DNA of 50,973 nucleotides from Limnohabitans sp. (GCA_030053945.1 JASGCW010000001.1:1-50973), one strand, 5' to 3'; shown: positions 16,015 through 26,396, numbered from the stretch's first letter. The notes: a model not told the origin generated them from the letters alone. Made by a program: numbers and translations.

Positions 16015-16878
16015 ATGAAAGTCTTTCCTTTTAAAATACCTAAAGCAAAAGATGAAACTATACTATATCAATTAGATAAAGAAATTGTATTATATAACAA
16101 ACTACACCAACATGAAGAAATTCAAGTAAGTTATATTGAAAAAGGATGCGGAACACTAATTGCAGGAGATACAATCTTAGAATACAATGAAGGTGATATT
16201 ATAATATTTGGAAGTAATCTTCCCCATGTACTTAGAAATGAACCTTTAGAAATAGAAGATACTTATAATATAGTACATACTATCTTTTTTAATGGAGAAG
16301 AAGTCATCAGGCAAATGTCTTACTTTATGGAGTTTGAAAAACTAAAACAAACTATTGAAGATACCAAAAACGGCTTGAGAATTTTCAGTAAAAAGAATAA
16401 AATAAAAAAAACAATCTTGAAAATGTCTGCTCAAAAAGACACCAATAAACTTGTTTTGTTTTTTAAACTTCTCAAATATATTGAAAGCGCAAAGAAATCA
16501 CCATTATGTAATTTTATATATGAAAAAAAGATAACAGACACGGAAGGAAAAAGAATGCAAATGGTTTTCGAATATGTTATGAATAACTTCGATAAAAAAA
16601 TTTCACTGGAAGAAATTGCGGATATAGCTAATATGACCAAAAATGCTTTTTGCAGATACTTTAAAGTCAGAACAAATAAAACTTTTTTCCAATTTTTAAT
16701 TGAATTACGTATAGAAAAAGCTGCTCGATTAATAACTACTAATAAAGAAATAAATATTATTGAAATTGCTGAACTATCAGGGTTTACTAATATTTCTAAT
16801 TTTAATAGAAAATTTAAAGAAATAAAAAAAGTCGCTCCTATGCAGTATAAAAAACAGCTAACCTCTAAGCCTTCATAA
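16015..16878 (+). CDS. AraC family transcriptional regulator, divergent to the hydroxyproline operon
   Basis: A 287-residue protein. The N-terminal cupin-like sensor (about 10-95) includes LHQHEEIQVSYIEKGCGTLI and EGDIIIFGSNLPHVL, the sugar or small-molecule binding fold of AraC. The C-terminal DNA-binding domain (about 185-285) has two helix-turn-helix units: ISLEEIADIANMTKNAFCRYFK and INIIEIAELSGFTNISNFNRKFK, ending in P-x-QYKK. I chose ATG 16015 over an upstream TTG (15982) because of the promoter box at 15977-15984. It is transcribed away from the catabolic operon across a 166-base region and most likely activates it in response to hydroxyproline or an intermediate; the ligand is inferred. 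Confidence 0.9.
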   Translation: MKVFPFKIPKAKDETILYQLDKEIVLYNKLHQHEEIQVSYIEKGCGTLIAGDTILEYNEGDIIIFGSNLPHVLRNEPLEIEDTYNIVHTIFFNGEEVIRQMSYFMEFEKLKQTIEDTKNGLRIFSKKNKIKKTILKMSAQKDTNKLVLFFKLLKYIESAKKSPLCNFIYEKKITDTEGKRMQMVFEYVMNNFDKKISLEEIADIANMTKNAFCRYFKVRTNKTFFQFLIELRIEKAARLITTNKEINIIEIAELSGFTNISNFNRKFKEIKKVAPMQYKKQLTSKPS

Positions 16879-16939
16879 CTTGAAGATAATCTTCGTAATT
16901 AAATCAAAACACAAATAAATTTCTATATTTTAATGATTT

Positions 16940-17261
16940 AAAAATCAAAAATTTGAAAAAAGTATGACACAATTTTGAAATTTGTAACTATTCATCCATT
17001 TATTTTTTAAGCCACGAATTTGCTTCGCCTGTTCACTTCGTTCGAGTCACAAATTTATTCAAGTTCTTCACCGAAATGCAACCGAATGGAAAACGTTTTA
17101 TCTAAATAAGCACAAATAACCGAGCTTTTGCACAGTTCAGAATTAGTGTAATTTAAGCGTAAGCTTATTTTCAATATAAAAATTCGTGCATATTTGTGTA
17201 ATTCGTGTCAAAAAAAAATGAGTGTTTGTAGGCTGAATAGTTACTGAAATTTTTGATTTTT
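16940..17261. repeat. Inverted-repeat-bounded intergenic element with shared 29-base core
   Basis: AAAAATCAAAAATTT (16940-16954) and GTAACTATTCA (16984-16994) are both found reverse-complemented at the other end (17247-17261 and 17234-17244), giving a two-part inverted repeat about 240 bases apart. Inside lies a 29-base block at 17020-17048, identical to 10727-10755 in MITE-like copy 1, and several copies of ATTCGTG near 17182-17208. There is no coding capacity. It occupies the middle of the 682-base gap between the AraC gene and the first protease gene; in 17262-17560 I see only AT-rich leader sequence and no clear promoter. Confidence 0.5.
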
Positions 17262-17560
17262 ATTTTTTTAATTTATTCATTTTTTACTCCGAATAATTTA
17301 GGATACTATTTGATATCTACTCAACTTTTTTAAATCATTACAAAATCATATAGTACTCACAAGCTTACGCAAAAAACAATTTTGATATTACAACCTAGTA
17401 TCATATCTACCATTATTGCAAAACTTATTAAATAAATGATAACATAGTACCTCTATAGGATAATATTTAACAAACAAAAAACTTTAGGAATAAATTATTT
17501 TACGTCACCAATAAGTTAACAAATTGTTGATTAATTTTTAACTATTTAAAAGAACGATTT

Positions 17561-20500
17561 ATGAAAAAGTTTTTGTTTAACATTTTCTTTGTAATTTTCC
17601 TAACACAACAAGGACACACACAAGAATTTCCTAATTCATTTGATAAAAAATATATTCCACATTTATGCAATCACAATGAAATAGAAAGACCAACAAATAA
17701 CAGACTAAAAGAACTAGAATTACAAAGTAGAAATAGCCCTATTGAAAATAATCCAATGGTTGTTTCCGCTACGGGTGTACAAGCATCAATCGAAAGCATA
17801 CATAGTGCAGTTCTGAATTGGGAAACAGGTTCTTTTAATAGTTTTTCAATTGGAACTCAACCTTATGTAGCAGGAAGCAATAGACATCAAAACATCAGAT
17901 GGGGTCAAGGATTAAATAGTGCCGCTAGAACTACTTGGGGGTACAGTTATGAAGAGTTAAGAAGAAGTGCTGCTCAAATGGCTGCTCCAGGAGGAAACTT
18001 ATCAGGAAATCCTGATGCGATGCCTATTTTTAACCAGAACCAAGACTTTTATTTCAATATGGTAAATCCAGATGGTACGCGTGTAAGCTATGGCCCTTAT
18101 CGATTTGTATGGTCAGATTTAGGTACAGCAACAAACACATTGACCGTAAATGTTGTTACTAGTTATGGTCTAAATGGAGCAGGACCATTTACTACAACAC
18201 AAAGAAATAAAATGATGCAATTTTATAATTTAGTTTTACCTATATTATACGATGTTTATGGTCCGCCATCGCATAGCTATACTGTAAATGTGGTCAATGA
18301 TGCTTACGCTACAGGTTCAAACACCTTTTATAATGGACCTAATTTAATAGCTTCTTCCTATAGAGAAAATTCTTATGGTGATCTTGATCAGCCTAGACTT
18401 ATGATACATGAATTAGTACATGCTATGCGAGACAATGTTTGTCTTTCTTCCGACGACACTTGGCATTACCTGCCAGTTTTAAGTGGCTTTGAGGAAGGTA
18501 TGGCAGAAAGCGTTGCTTTGATTGTTATGGAAAAATTCACTAGTTTATACCCGAGTTTTTTTAATGATCCTGATTTTCACAGACATTGGGGGCACGAGTA
18601 CAGTATGAGTTTTGATTGGGATTACGATTTTCAAAATCATCAGCAAATTTCTGGAACAGATTATTGGTCAAGTGACCAAGGCACTGGAGTACACTGGGAA
18701 CGATACGGGACAGGAGCAGCGGCATTTTATAAAATGTATATTGAAGATGCCAATGTATTTAAGAAATTTAATGCAGACTATTACACTAGAATGAACAACA
18801 ATCATAATTTACTAACCAGTAGAGCTTTAATGATTGACATTCTTAAAAATGGAACACCAATAGTGGAAAATGAACAAACTGATGTATGGATTAATAATCA
18901 ACGTATTTTTGACTGTCGTGTAACACCAGGAAAGAAAATTCATATGTTAAGTTTTCATGGTGATGGAGGCGGTGGAAGTATGGGACACGACAATAGAATT
19001 CAAGCTATTGAAACACAAAATGACGCAAGAGGAAGCGAATGGTCTTGGGATATACAAACACCTACTTTTCAAAGATGGTATCATCAACTTAATAATTTAC
19101 AAGGTACTTTAGAAATAAAACGCTATGACGGAACTACCTTTTCTACAGTTAATATTGCAAATAATAAAAGAGGAAGTGGTTCATGGCCAGGACCAAATCA
19201 AGGCCCTTGTCCCTCTACAAATATCAATTGTTTTCCTTCAGGAGCAGGAATAGACGGGCATTCCATTTATACAACTTCTGCAATTGCAAATTTCACAGCA
19301 GCTTATTGTAACAATAGTTCTTGGTATGCTAATATTGCTAACAGTGACAACCCTAGTATGTATAACGGCACAAGGGTTCAATACGGACTAACGGATAGAG
19401 GATTATACACTTATAACATCACTCTTAATCATAATGGTTCTCCAATAAGAGGAAAATACTATCGTCTTCATGGTAATGATTTTGTAATGAACTGCAGCAA
19501 TCCTAGCAATGTTAGAGGAGGATTATATGCTGGCGTTAGAAATAATGCCGACACGCCTGTTACAGGAAAATTTTATGTGGAGCAAAAAACTCTTGGAGAA
19601 GAACCTGTCATTAATATTGTAAACGGAACCCTATTTAGCACTAGAACTTGGGTCTCTGTACCAGAAACTGACCCATTTAGACAAGCTGGTCGCACAGACA
19701 GAAGGTATTCTAAACCAGGTAAAGTACATGCTATTTTCATCAGTACAGACTGTTCACAGAAAAAAATAGCTTTTAGAAATGTAAATTGGGGTGCTGGATT
19801 AAGTGGTGTTCAAATGATGTTATTTAATGTAGATGAAATGAAGGATATAAATTTCACAGCAAATGCAACAGCTTCAATATGTGGAGGCCCATCTACACTT
19901 TCAGTTATTAACAATTTTCCTACCTATTTAGACACAGACACGCGTATCACTTATACTTGGAAAAATCCATCAGGCACAGTAATCGCAACCACAAATAACT
20001 ATACTATACCAAGTGTAACAGCTTCTAATGCAGGTAATTATACTCTAGAAATTAACTTCTTCGGTTGCATTATAACAAAAACAGTAGCCGTTGTTGCTGG
20101 AAGCAATTTAACTTTAGACGCTGGTCCAGACAAAATTATGGATTGTGCTTCGGCTTCTGTAACCATAGGTCCATCACCTATTGCTGGAGCAACTTATGAA
20201 TGGAGAAATTCATCAAATGTAATTGTAGGTAATCTTTCAACATTAACAACTAATATACCTGACACTTACACACTAACAATTACTACTGGTACATCTTGTA
20301 CTGCAACAGATCAAGTAGTAGTTTATCAAAAGAAAATGTGGACTGGAGCAATTAACTCAGATTGGAATACAGCTGGAAATTGGCAACCTATTAATGCACC
20401 ACTTAGTACAGATGCCGTAACCATTCCAAGTAGCGCAAACAACCCTATTATTATTGGCATAGCAAATGCTTGTAACTTAAGCATACAAGCAAACGCACAA

Positions 20501-22090
20501 GTTCTTGTTAACCCTTCTAGCTCACTAGTTGTAGTAAATGAAGTTACTGTCAACCCTAACGGATCCTTAACAATTGAAGACAAAGGAGCATTAGTTCAAA
20601 TTAACAATTCAGCTATTAATATTGGCAATATCAGACATAAAAGAAATGTCAGTATAAGACGTCAAGATTACGTTTACTGGTCATCACCAGTAGCTAATTT
20701 GGCAGTATCTTCAATCTCACCTAATACTAATTTAGGTTATATATTCAAATGGTTACCTACAACAGTTACTGGACAAGCATGCAACTTTGGCAACTGGTCT
20801 AATGCTAATGAAAATATGGTGTTAGGCAAAGGATATATTGTACGAGGTCCCGACAGTTTTACATTAGGAACTGCAAGCAATTTTACTTCAACCCATTTAG
20901 GCATCCCTAACAATGGTAATATTACTATTCCAATTACAAGAGGTTCTTATACAGGTCCAAATTACAACTATACTAATGGTTCAGGTAGCACTGTGACAGT
21001 AACCACATCTGATGACAATTGGAACTTGGTAGGAAACCCATATCCATCTGCAATAAATGCTGACAGCTTTTTAACAGCAAATACTAGTATTGCAGGGTTT
21101 GTAAAATTATGGACACATGGCACACTACCTTCAGGATCTCAATCTGACCCTTTTTATAGTGATTACGCATACAATTACACACCAGCTGATTACCACACCT
21201 ATAATTTAGGAGGGTCAAGTGCAGGACCTGGAACATTTAGTGGCAATATTGCTTCAGGACAAGGATTTTTTGTATTGATGAATGATGCAACCCCTTCCCC
21301 TGGTGTACTGAATTTTAATAATAGTATGAGAAGAGACGCTTCTAATATTCCATACAACAATAGTGATTTCTTCAGAAACCAAAATATAAGTTCTGAAAAA
21401 CATAGAATTTGGTTAGATTTAATTAACTCACAAGACAATTCAAATATTAGAACATTAGTTGGTTATTTCAGTGAAGCTACTAATGAAAATGATAGATTAT
21501 ATGATGCTATTACAGATGAAAAACTAAATTATAATTTCTATTCTTTGCTCAATCAACTCAATGAGAATGTAATGCTAACTATTCAAGGAAAAGCATTTCC
21601 GTTTTCGCAGGAAGACAAAATTCCTCTAGGATTTTCTGTACCTACAAATGGAAATTACAAAATAGCCATTGGAGCATTAGATGGTATATTCGGAAGCTCA
21701 AACCAAAATATTTATCTAGAAGACAAATATTTAAACATCACTCACGATTTAAAAATATCACCTTATTCTTTTAGCACTAACAATGGTAGAGTAAATGACA
21801 GATTTGTTTTAAAATACACAAACGAAAGTCTCGGATCTAGTGATTTTGATATCTCTAATAATTACCTTAAAGTTTACCCATCTGGTAATAATCAAATTAC
21901 TGTAAAATCTTTACCAGATAAGATAAAAGACATTTTAATTTATGATGTTCTAGGAAAGAAAATATTGGAAAGAAAGAATATAAATTCTAATGAAACATTT
22001 ATAGAAAATATATTACCTACAACAAATATATTGTTGATTAAAGTAATTCTAGAAAACAACAAAATTGAAATAAGAAAGGTAGTTTATTAA
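17561..22090 (+). CDS. Large secreted metalloprotease-like protein with T9SS sorting domain
   Basis: A 1509-residue secreted protein. A signal peptide covers about 1-20 (MKKFLFNIFFVIFLTQQGHTQ). The zinc motif HELVH is at 283-287, with Glu311, Glu312 or Glu316 in FEEGMAES as likely third ligand, the arrangement of a gluzincin peptidase. Two Ig-like modules follow (about 770-925, SICGGPSTLSVINN and DAGPDKIMDCASASVTIG), then a module beginning WTGAINSDWNTAGNW common in flavobacterial surface proteins. The last about 75 residues (LKVYPSGNNQITVKS to KIEIRKVVY) are a type A T9SS sorting domain, so the protein should cross the outer membrane and be anchored or released. The exact peptidase family is not recognised. 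It is followed by a MITE-like element and then a second T9SS protease. Confidence 0.85.
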   Translation: MKKFLFNIFFVIFLTQQGHTQEFPNSFDKKYIPHLCNHNEIERPTNNRLKELELQSRNSPIENNPMVVSATGVQASIESIHSAVLNWETGSFNSFSIGTQPYVAGSNRHQNIRWGQGLNSAARTTWGYSYEELRRSAAQMAAPGGNLSGNPDAMPIFNQNQDFYFNMVNPDGTRVSYGPYRFVWSDLGTATNTLTVNVVTSYGLNGAGPFTTTQRNKMMQFYNLVLPILYDVYGPPSHSYTVNVVNDAYATGSNTFYNGPNLIASSYRENSYGDLDQPRLMIHELVHAMRDNVCLSSDDTWHYLPVLSGFEEGMAESVALIVMEKFTSLYPSFFNDPDFHRHWGHEYSMSFDWDYDFQNHQQISGTDYWSSDQGTGVHWERYGTGAAAFYKMYIEDANVFKKFNADYYTRMNNNHNLLTSRALMIDILKNGTPIVENEQTDVWINNQRIFDCRVTPGKKIHMLSFHGDGGGGSMGHDNRIQAIETQNDARGSEWSWDIQTPTFQRWYHQLNNLQGTLEIKRYDGTTFSTVNIANNKRGSGSWPGPNQGPCPSTNINCFPSGAGIDGHSIYTTSAIANFTAAYCNNSSWYANIANSDNPSMYNGTRVQYGLTDRGLYTYNITLNHNGSPIRGKYYRLHGNDFVMNCSNPSNVRGGLYAGVRNNADTPVTGKFYVEQKTLGEEPVINIVNGTLFSTRTWVSVPETDPFRQAGRTDRRYSKPGKVHAIFISTDCSQKKIAFRNVNWGAGLSGVQMMLFNVDEMKDINFTANATASICGGPSTLSVINNFPTYLDTDTRITYTWKNPSGTVIATTNNYTIPSVTASNAGNYTLEINFFGCIITKTVAVVAGSNLTLDAGPDKIMDCASASVTIGPSPIAGATYEWRNSSNVIVGNLSTLTTNIPDTYTLTITTGTSCTATDQVVVYQKKMWTGAINSDWNTAGNWQPINAPLSTDAVTIPSSANNPIIIGIANACNLSIQANAQVLVNPSSSLVVVNEVTVNPNGSLTIEDKGALVQINNSAINIGNIRHKRNVSIRRQDYVYWSSPVANLAVSSISPNTNLGYIFKWLPTTVTGQACNFGNWSNANENMVLGKGYIVRGPDSFTLGTASNFTSTHLGIPNNGNITIPITRGSYTGPNYNYTNGSGSTVTVTTSDDNWNLVGNPYPSAINADSFLTANTSIAGFVKLWTHGTLPSGSQSDPFYSDYAYNYTPADYHTYNLGGSSAGPGTFSGNIASGQGFFVLMNDATPSPGVLNFNNSMRRDASNIPYNNSDFFRNQNISSEKHRIWLDLINSQDNSNIRTLVGYFSEATNENDRLYDAITDEKLNYNFYSLLNQLNENVMLTIQGKAFPFSQEDKIPLGFSVPTNGNYKIAIGALDGIFGSSNQNIYLEDKYLNITHDLKISPYSFSTNNGRVNDRFVLKYTNESLGSSDFDISNNYLKVYPSGNNQITVKSLPDKIKDILIYDVLGKKILERKNINSNETFIENILPTTNILLIKVILENNKIEIRKVVY

Positions 22091-22117
22091 TTTACAAGTA
22101 CCTAAAGATTAATACCA

Positions 22118-22255
22118 AAGAGGCTGTCTAAAAGTAACAAAGACCACATCTATCTAGTTTTTAACTTCGAAAATAGGAGAGGCGCATTATTAATATTATA
22201 TAATTTCTCCCTTTGAACGAAATCACAAAACAGTTGGCTTTTAAGACAGTCTCTT
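22118..22255. mobile_element. Small MITE-like element or terminator with 17-base inverted repeats
   Basis: AAGAGGCTGTCTAAAAG at the left pairs with CTTTTAAGACAGTCTCTT at the right, with one mismatch and one extra base. The 138-base unit has no ORF. GGCTGTCTAAAAG-like ends are seen on some insertion sequences, so this may be a non-autonomous derivative. It could also serve as a terminator of the upstream gene. No clear target-site duplication is visible. The rest of the gap, 22256-22484, is AT-rich and holds nothing I can identify. Confidence 0.5.
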
Positions 22256-22484
22256 CTCTATTAAAAGAAATTGCAATTCTAAACTTCCTATATAAAAACT
22301 CAAAATATTAATCATCAGTTAGTCTTACCAGCTTGACAGAAAAACAAAAAGATTATAAAAAATTAACAGAATAAAAATAAATAGTTAATAAAAAACAACA
22401 AAAAGATAACATAATACCAAACTAAGGAGAAGACAAACAATAATATTGTATAAGAATTTTTAACAAAAAGTTTAAAAAGAGATT

Positions 22485-25400
22485 ATGAAAAAAAACCACT
22501 TAATGACAATAGTATTTGTCTTATTAAATTCAATACTCTTTGCACAAGAAAAACCAGGTTGCGGAACCAAACTTTCAAAAGCAGAAGATATAGAATTTCA
22601 AAAAGCTATGCTTAAAATGGAACAATTAAGCAATGACAAAAATTTGAGCAAACTAGCTCCCCCTGGACCTTATGTAATACCTATTGTTTTCCATATGTTA
22701 ACACATGGTATAAATAACAATATCAATACAACTCCATTAACTAAATCGATTATGAAATGTCGTATTGACGATGTTCTGAATACCATCAACGGAGACTTTA
22801 ATGGAACACTAACACCTACATCCTCAGTAGATCCCCGTTTTCAATCGATTAGAAGTACATTAAACATTCAATTTGTGTTAGCAACAGTTGATCCAGAGGG
22901 TAATTTAATGGAAACACCTGGTTTAGATTGGCAAGCAGATGCTGGAATCCAAGACGGTTATGATCCAAAGCTAAATAATTATTACTGGTATGGAAAAAAC
23001 GGAAAATACTATTTAGACATTGTTATAGTAGATTATCCAAATCCAAGTGATGGTCAATATGGTTCTGGACATGCTTTTTTACCAGTTCAAAATGTAGTTC
23101 CACATATAACTTACAATCATAGATACATTGGTACCACTTGTGGTTCTAATGCAAGTGCGCAATTTGCCAAAGAAATGAGTCATGAACTAGGACATTACTT
23201 TGGCTTACGTCACACATTTGAGAATGGATGTACAGCTCCTGGCGATGGAATTTCAGACACTCCACCAACAACTTCAGCAGAGGGATGTAGCAGAAACACA
23301 TTAAACAGTTGTAGTGTTTATGCAAATTTTGAAAATCTAATGGATTATAATGTGAATTGTCAATCTATGTTCACCACAGGACAAACTACAGTAATGGAAA
23401 ATTGGTTAAATGACCTTCCTTATGTACCTAACTATTCTAGAAAACTGTTATGGTCTCCATCAAACCTAATTGCTGTAGGAATAACACCTTCTGCTCCAAT
23501 TGCCAGAATTGGAAATGAAGGAAGTTCAATTTGCTCAGGAGAAAACATTCAATTTAAAAGTCAATCTATTGGATTACCAACTACTTATAACTGGGTATCT
23601 CCAGGAGGCACTCCCTCCTCTTCTACCATTTCAAATCCAGTAATTACATACAATACGCCAGGTATATATAGTGTGACTTTGACAGTTTCTAATGGACAAG
23701 GAAGTAATACTGTTACCCAAACAAATTATATTCGTGTCTCAAGTCCTAACAACACAAACATAACAGAAACATTTTCAGGGGTATTTCCTCCAGAGGGGTG
23801 GAAAATTTCAAATCCAGATGGAGCAATAACTTTTGAAAAAAGAAAGGATGTTGGAAATGGGGATACTTCTTGTATGATTATAAACAATACTGATTACGCA
23901 CCAGGAGGACAAATAGACACCATAACTCTTCCTTATGTTAATTTGAATGGGGCAACTAATAGTGAATTTTACTTTGATGTTGCTTACAAAAAATTTGATA
24001 ACAATAGCAATGACATCCTAAAAGTACAAATATCTACAAACTGCGGAACTACGTGGACTGATCTTTACACAAAAAGTTTAAGTCAACTAGAAACAACAAA
24101 CTATCCTACTCTATCCCCTAATTCATGGATTCCAACTAGTCCAGAACATTGGAGAAGGGAATTTATAAATCTCTCATCATACATTGGATCTGCAAACGTA
24201 TCATTACGTTTTCAAAACACAACTGGTTTTGGCACAAGAATATGGATTGACAATGTAAATCTAATAGTAAATCAAGCAGCAAATCCAACCACCGAATTTA
24301 AGGCTACTACGACTAATGTTGTATGTTCAAATCCAATTCAATTCTTAGATGAAACTACAGGAAATCCTAGCGTATGGTCATGGTCCTTCCCAGGAGGAAT
24401 ACCTGCTACTTCAACCATAAAAAATCCCACAGTATCTTATAGTACCCCAGGATTATACAGTGTAACTTTAACAACCTCTAATGCAAACGGTTCAGGTGGA
24501 ACAGTAACTAAATCTGGGTATATTAAAGTTTATAAAGAAAATCTACCGTATAGCCAAAATTTCTCAGGCGTATATCCTATCCCAGGTTGGCAAGTCATAA
24601 ACCATGACAACGACGCAATTTCTTGGGAAAAATCTACAACTGTTGGTTTAGGAGACAACTCCTCTTTAGTAATAAATAATGCAGACAATCCAGCTGATAA
24701 AGTAGATGACTTAATCTTAACCCCTTTTAATCTAACTGGTATTACTTTACCTTATTTATCTTTTGATTTAGCTTACACACAATATTTAAACGCTACAGAC
24801 CCTACCCCTGCACCTGATAAGATAACAATCTCTGTTTCTAAAGACTGTGGAGCAACTTGGACGAGTATTTATTCTAAAGATCAAACACAGCTACAAACTG
24901 TTTACCCTCCAATTCAAGATGACCCAGCAACACCAGATACTAATGAAACAAATGACTGGACACCTACTCAAAGTTCAGATTGGAGAAGAGAAGTTATTTT
25001 CTTAGGTGCAGATTTAGCAAATCAGCCAAATGTTTTAATAAAATTCAACAATGTTTCTGGATACGGAACTAGGATTTGGTTTGATAACCTAAAAATTGAA
25101 CAAATATTAACTCCAGTAACTGATTTTAACACCCCTACTAAAGAAGTATATTGCAATAATTTCCAAGCAAATTTCTCTGATCTCACTACAGGGAACCCAA
25201 CAACTTGGCAATGGTCATTCCCTGGAGGAACACCTTCAACTTCTACACAACAAAACCCAACAGTGACCTACAATACACCAGGCGCTTATACTGTATCATT
25301 AACCACTACAAATGCAAATGGCATAGGTACAACTGTAAACAGAACGAATTATATAAAAGTATATAGAACAAACATACCTTATCTTGAAAATATGTCTGGT

Positions 25401-26204
25401 TCATTCCCTATTGCTGGTTGGAGAATTATAAATCCAGGCGATGATGCAATCAAATGGGAAAAAAGATCTGATGTAGGTAAAGGTGATACTTCAAGTTTAG
25501 TTATAAATAACGCAGATAATCCTGCTGGAAAAATTGACGATGTAATTTTAACTCCATTCAATTTTACAGGATTAACATCACCAGTATTTAGTTTTGATTT
25601 AGCTTACACCCAATATCTAAGTGCGACAGACCCTACTCCTGCACCAGATAAAATTGACATTCTTGTTTCAAAAGATTGTGGAGCTAACTGGACTAATGTT
25701 TATTCAAAAAATCAGCTTCAATTACAAACTGTTTCACCACCTATACAAGATGATCCTGCAACTCCAAATGCAAACGAAACTAACGATTGGAAACCATCAC
25801 AAAATTCAGACTGGAGGCTTGAAAACGTTAATTTAGGCTCTCAATTTGATAATGAGCCAAATGTCTTAATTCTAATAAGAAGCACTTCAGGCTATGGAAC
25901 AAGAATCTGGTTTGACAATTTAAATATAAGTGGCTTTTTAAATAATTCCAATATAGAAAATGAATTAGTAGGAGTAAGTATAAATCCTAATCCAGCAAAA
26001 GACGAAATTATCTTAGGATTACCCACAGAAGATGATTCCTATACTGTGACAATTTTTAACACCATTGGTCAAACCATATATAACAACAAGTTATCAGGTT
26101 TGAAAAACAGAATAGAATTGAATAATCAATCCACTGGAATATATTTTATAAAAGTTGAATCTTCAAACAATAAAGTGTTCACAAAAAAAATTATAAAAAT
26201 CTAG
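22485..26204 (+). CDS. Secreted M43-type (cytophagalysin/pappalysin) metalloprotease with PKD repeats and T9SS sorting domain
   Basis: A 1239-residue exported zinc protease. The signal peptide is MKKNHLMTIVFVLLNSILFAQ. The extended metzincin motif HELGHYFGLRH is at 233-243 and the Met-turn is NLMDYN with Met286; both fit peptidase family M43. Three PKD domains follow (SPGGTPSSSTISNPVITY, FPGGIPATSTIKNPTVSY and FPGGTPSTSTQQNPTVTY), each followed by a jelly-roll module of the cleaved-adhesin type (WRIINPGDDAIKWEKR, then GYGTRIWFDN). The second and third PKD plus jelly-roll units are very similar, so one is a recent duplication. A type A T9SS sorting domain ends the protein (VSINPNPAKDEIIL to KVFTKKIIKI). 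It probably degrades extracellular protein together with the product of the preceding gene. Confidence 0.92.
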   Translation: MKKNHLMTIVFVLLNSILFAQEKPGCGTKLSKAEDIEFQKAMLKMEQLSNDKNLSKLAPPGPYVIPIVFHMLTHGINNNINTTPLTKSIMKCRIDDVLNTINGDFNGTLTPTSSVDPRFQSIRSTLNIQFVLATVDPEGNLMETPGLDWQADAGIQDGYDPKLNNYYWYGKNGKYYLDIVIVDYPNPSDGQYGSGHAFLPVQNVVPHITYNHRYIGTTCGSNASAQFAKEMSHELGHYFGLRHTFENGCTAPGDGISDTPPTTSAEGCSRNTLNSCSVYANFENLMDYNVNCQSMFTTGQTTVMENWLNDLPYVPNYSRKLLWSPSNLIAVGITPSAPIARIGNEGSSICSGENIQFKSQSIGLPTTYNWVSPGGTPSSSTISNPVITYNTPGIYSVTLTVSNGQGSNTVTQTNYIRVSSPNNTNITETFSGVFPPEGWKISNPDGAITFEKRKDVGNGDTSCMIINNTDYAPGGQIDTITLPYVNLNGATNSEFYFDVAYKKFDNNSNDILKVQISTNCGTTWTDLYTKSLSQLETTNYPTLSPNSWIPTSPEHWRREFINLSSYIGSANVSLRFQNTTGFGTRIWIDNVNLIVNQAANPTTEFKATTTNVVCSNPIQFLDETTGNPSVWSWSFPGGIPATSTIKNPTVSYSTPGLYSVTLTTSNANGSGGTVTKSGYIKVYKENLPYSQNFSGVYPIPGWQVINHDNDAISWEKSTTVGLGDNSSLVINNADNPADKVDDLILTPFNLTGITLPYLSFDLAYTQYLNATDPTPAPDKITISVSKDCGATWTSIYSKDQTQLQTVYPPIQDDPATPDTNETNDWTPTQSSDWRREVIFLGADLANQPNVLIKFNNVSGYGTRIWFDNLKIEQILTPVTDFNTPTKEVYCNNFQANFSDLTTGNPTTWQWSFPGGTPSTSTQQNPTVTYNTPGAYTVSLTTTNANGIGTTVNRTNYIKVYRTNIPYLENMSGSFPIAGWRIINPGDDAIKWEKRSDVGKGDTSSLVINNADNPAGKIDDVILTPFNFTGLTSPVFSFDLAYTQYLSATDPTPAPDKIDILVSKDCGANWTNVYSKNQLQLQTVSPPIQDDPATPNANETNDWKPSQNSDWRLENVNLGSQFDNEPNVLILIRSTSGYGTRIWFDNLNISGFLNNSNIENELVGVSINPNPAKDEIILGLPTEDDSYTVTIFNTIGQTIYNNKLSGLKNRIELNNQSTGIYFIKVESSNNKVFTKKIIKI

Positions 26205-26266
26205 TAATACATATAACTATTTCCCAAAACATCTTATTACGGATGTAACTAAACTTAATTTGACAA

Positions 26267-26295
26267 AATAAGCTCGATGTATCATCGAGCTTATT
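26267..26295. terminator. Strong stem-loop after the M43 protease gene
   Basis: AATAAGCTCGATG pairs perfectly over 13 bases with CATCGAGCTTATT around a 3-base loop, 62 bases after the stop codon. The T tract is poor, but the stem is the most stable in this gap and probably ends the transcript. Confidence 0.65.
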
Positions 26296-26396
26296 GAATT
26301 TAAAGCGTGTTGTTTTAAAGAACTATTTCAAAACTAAATCACCGCGACTTACCACTCGTTTAAATAACAAACTAATTTATCCTCTGAAAAATGCAC

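Noticed and set aside
20326..20583. Long antisense ORFs inside the T9SS protease genes
   Set aside because: They are shadows of strongly coding frames on the + strand, with no start context of their own.
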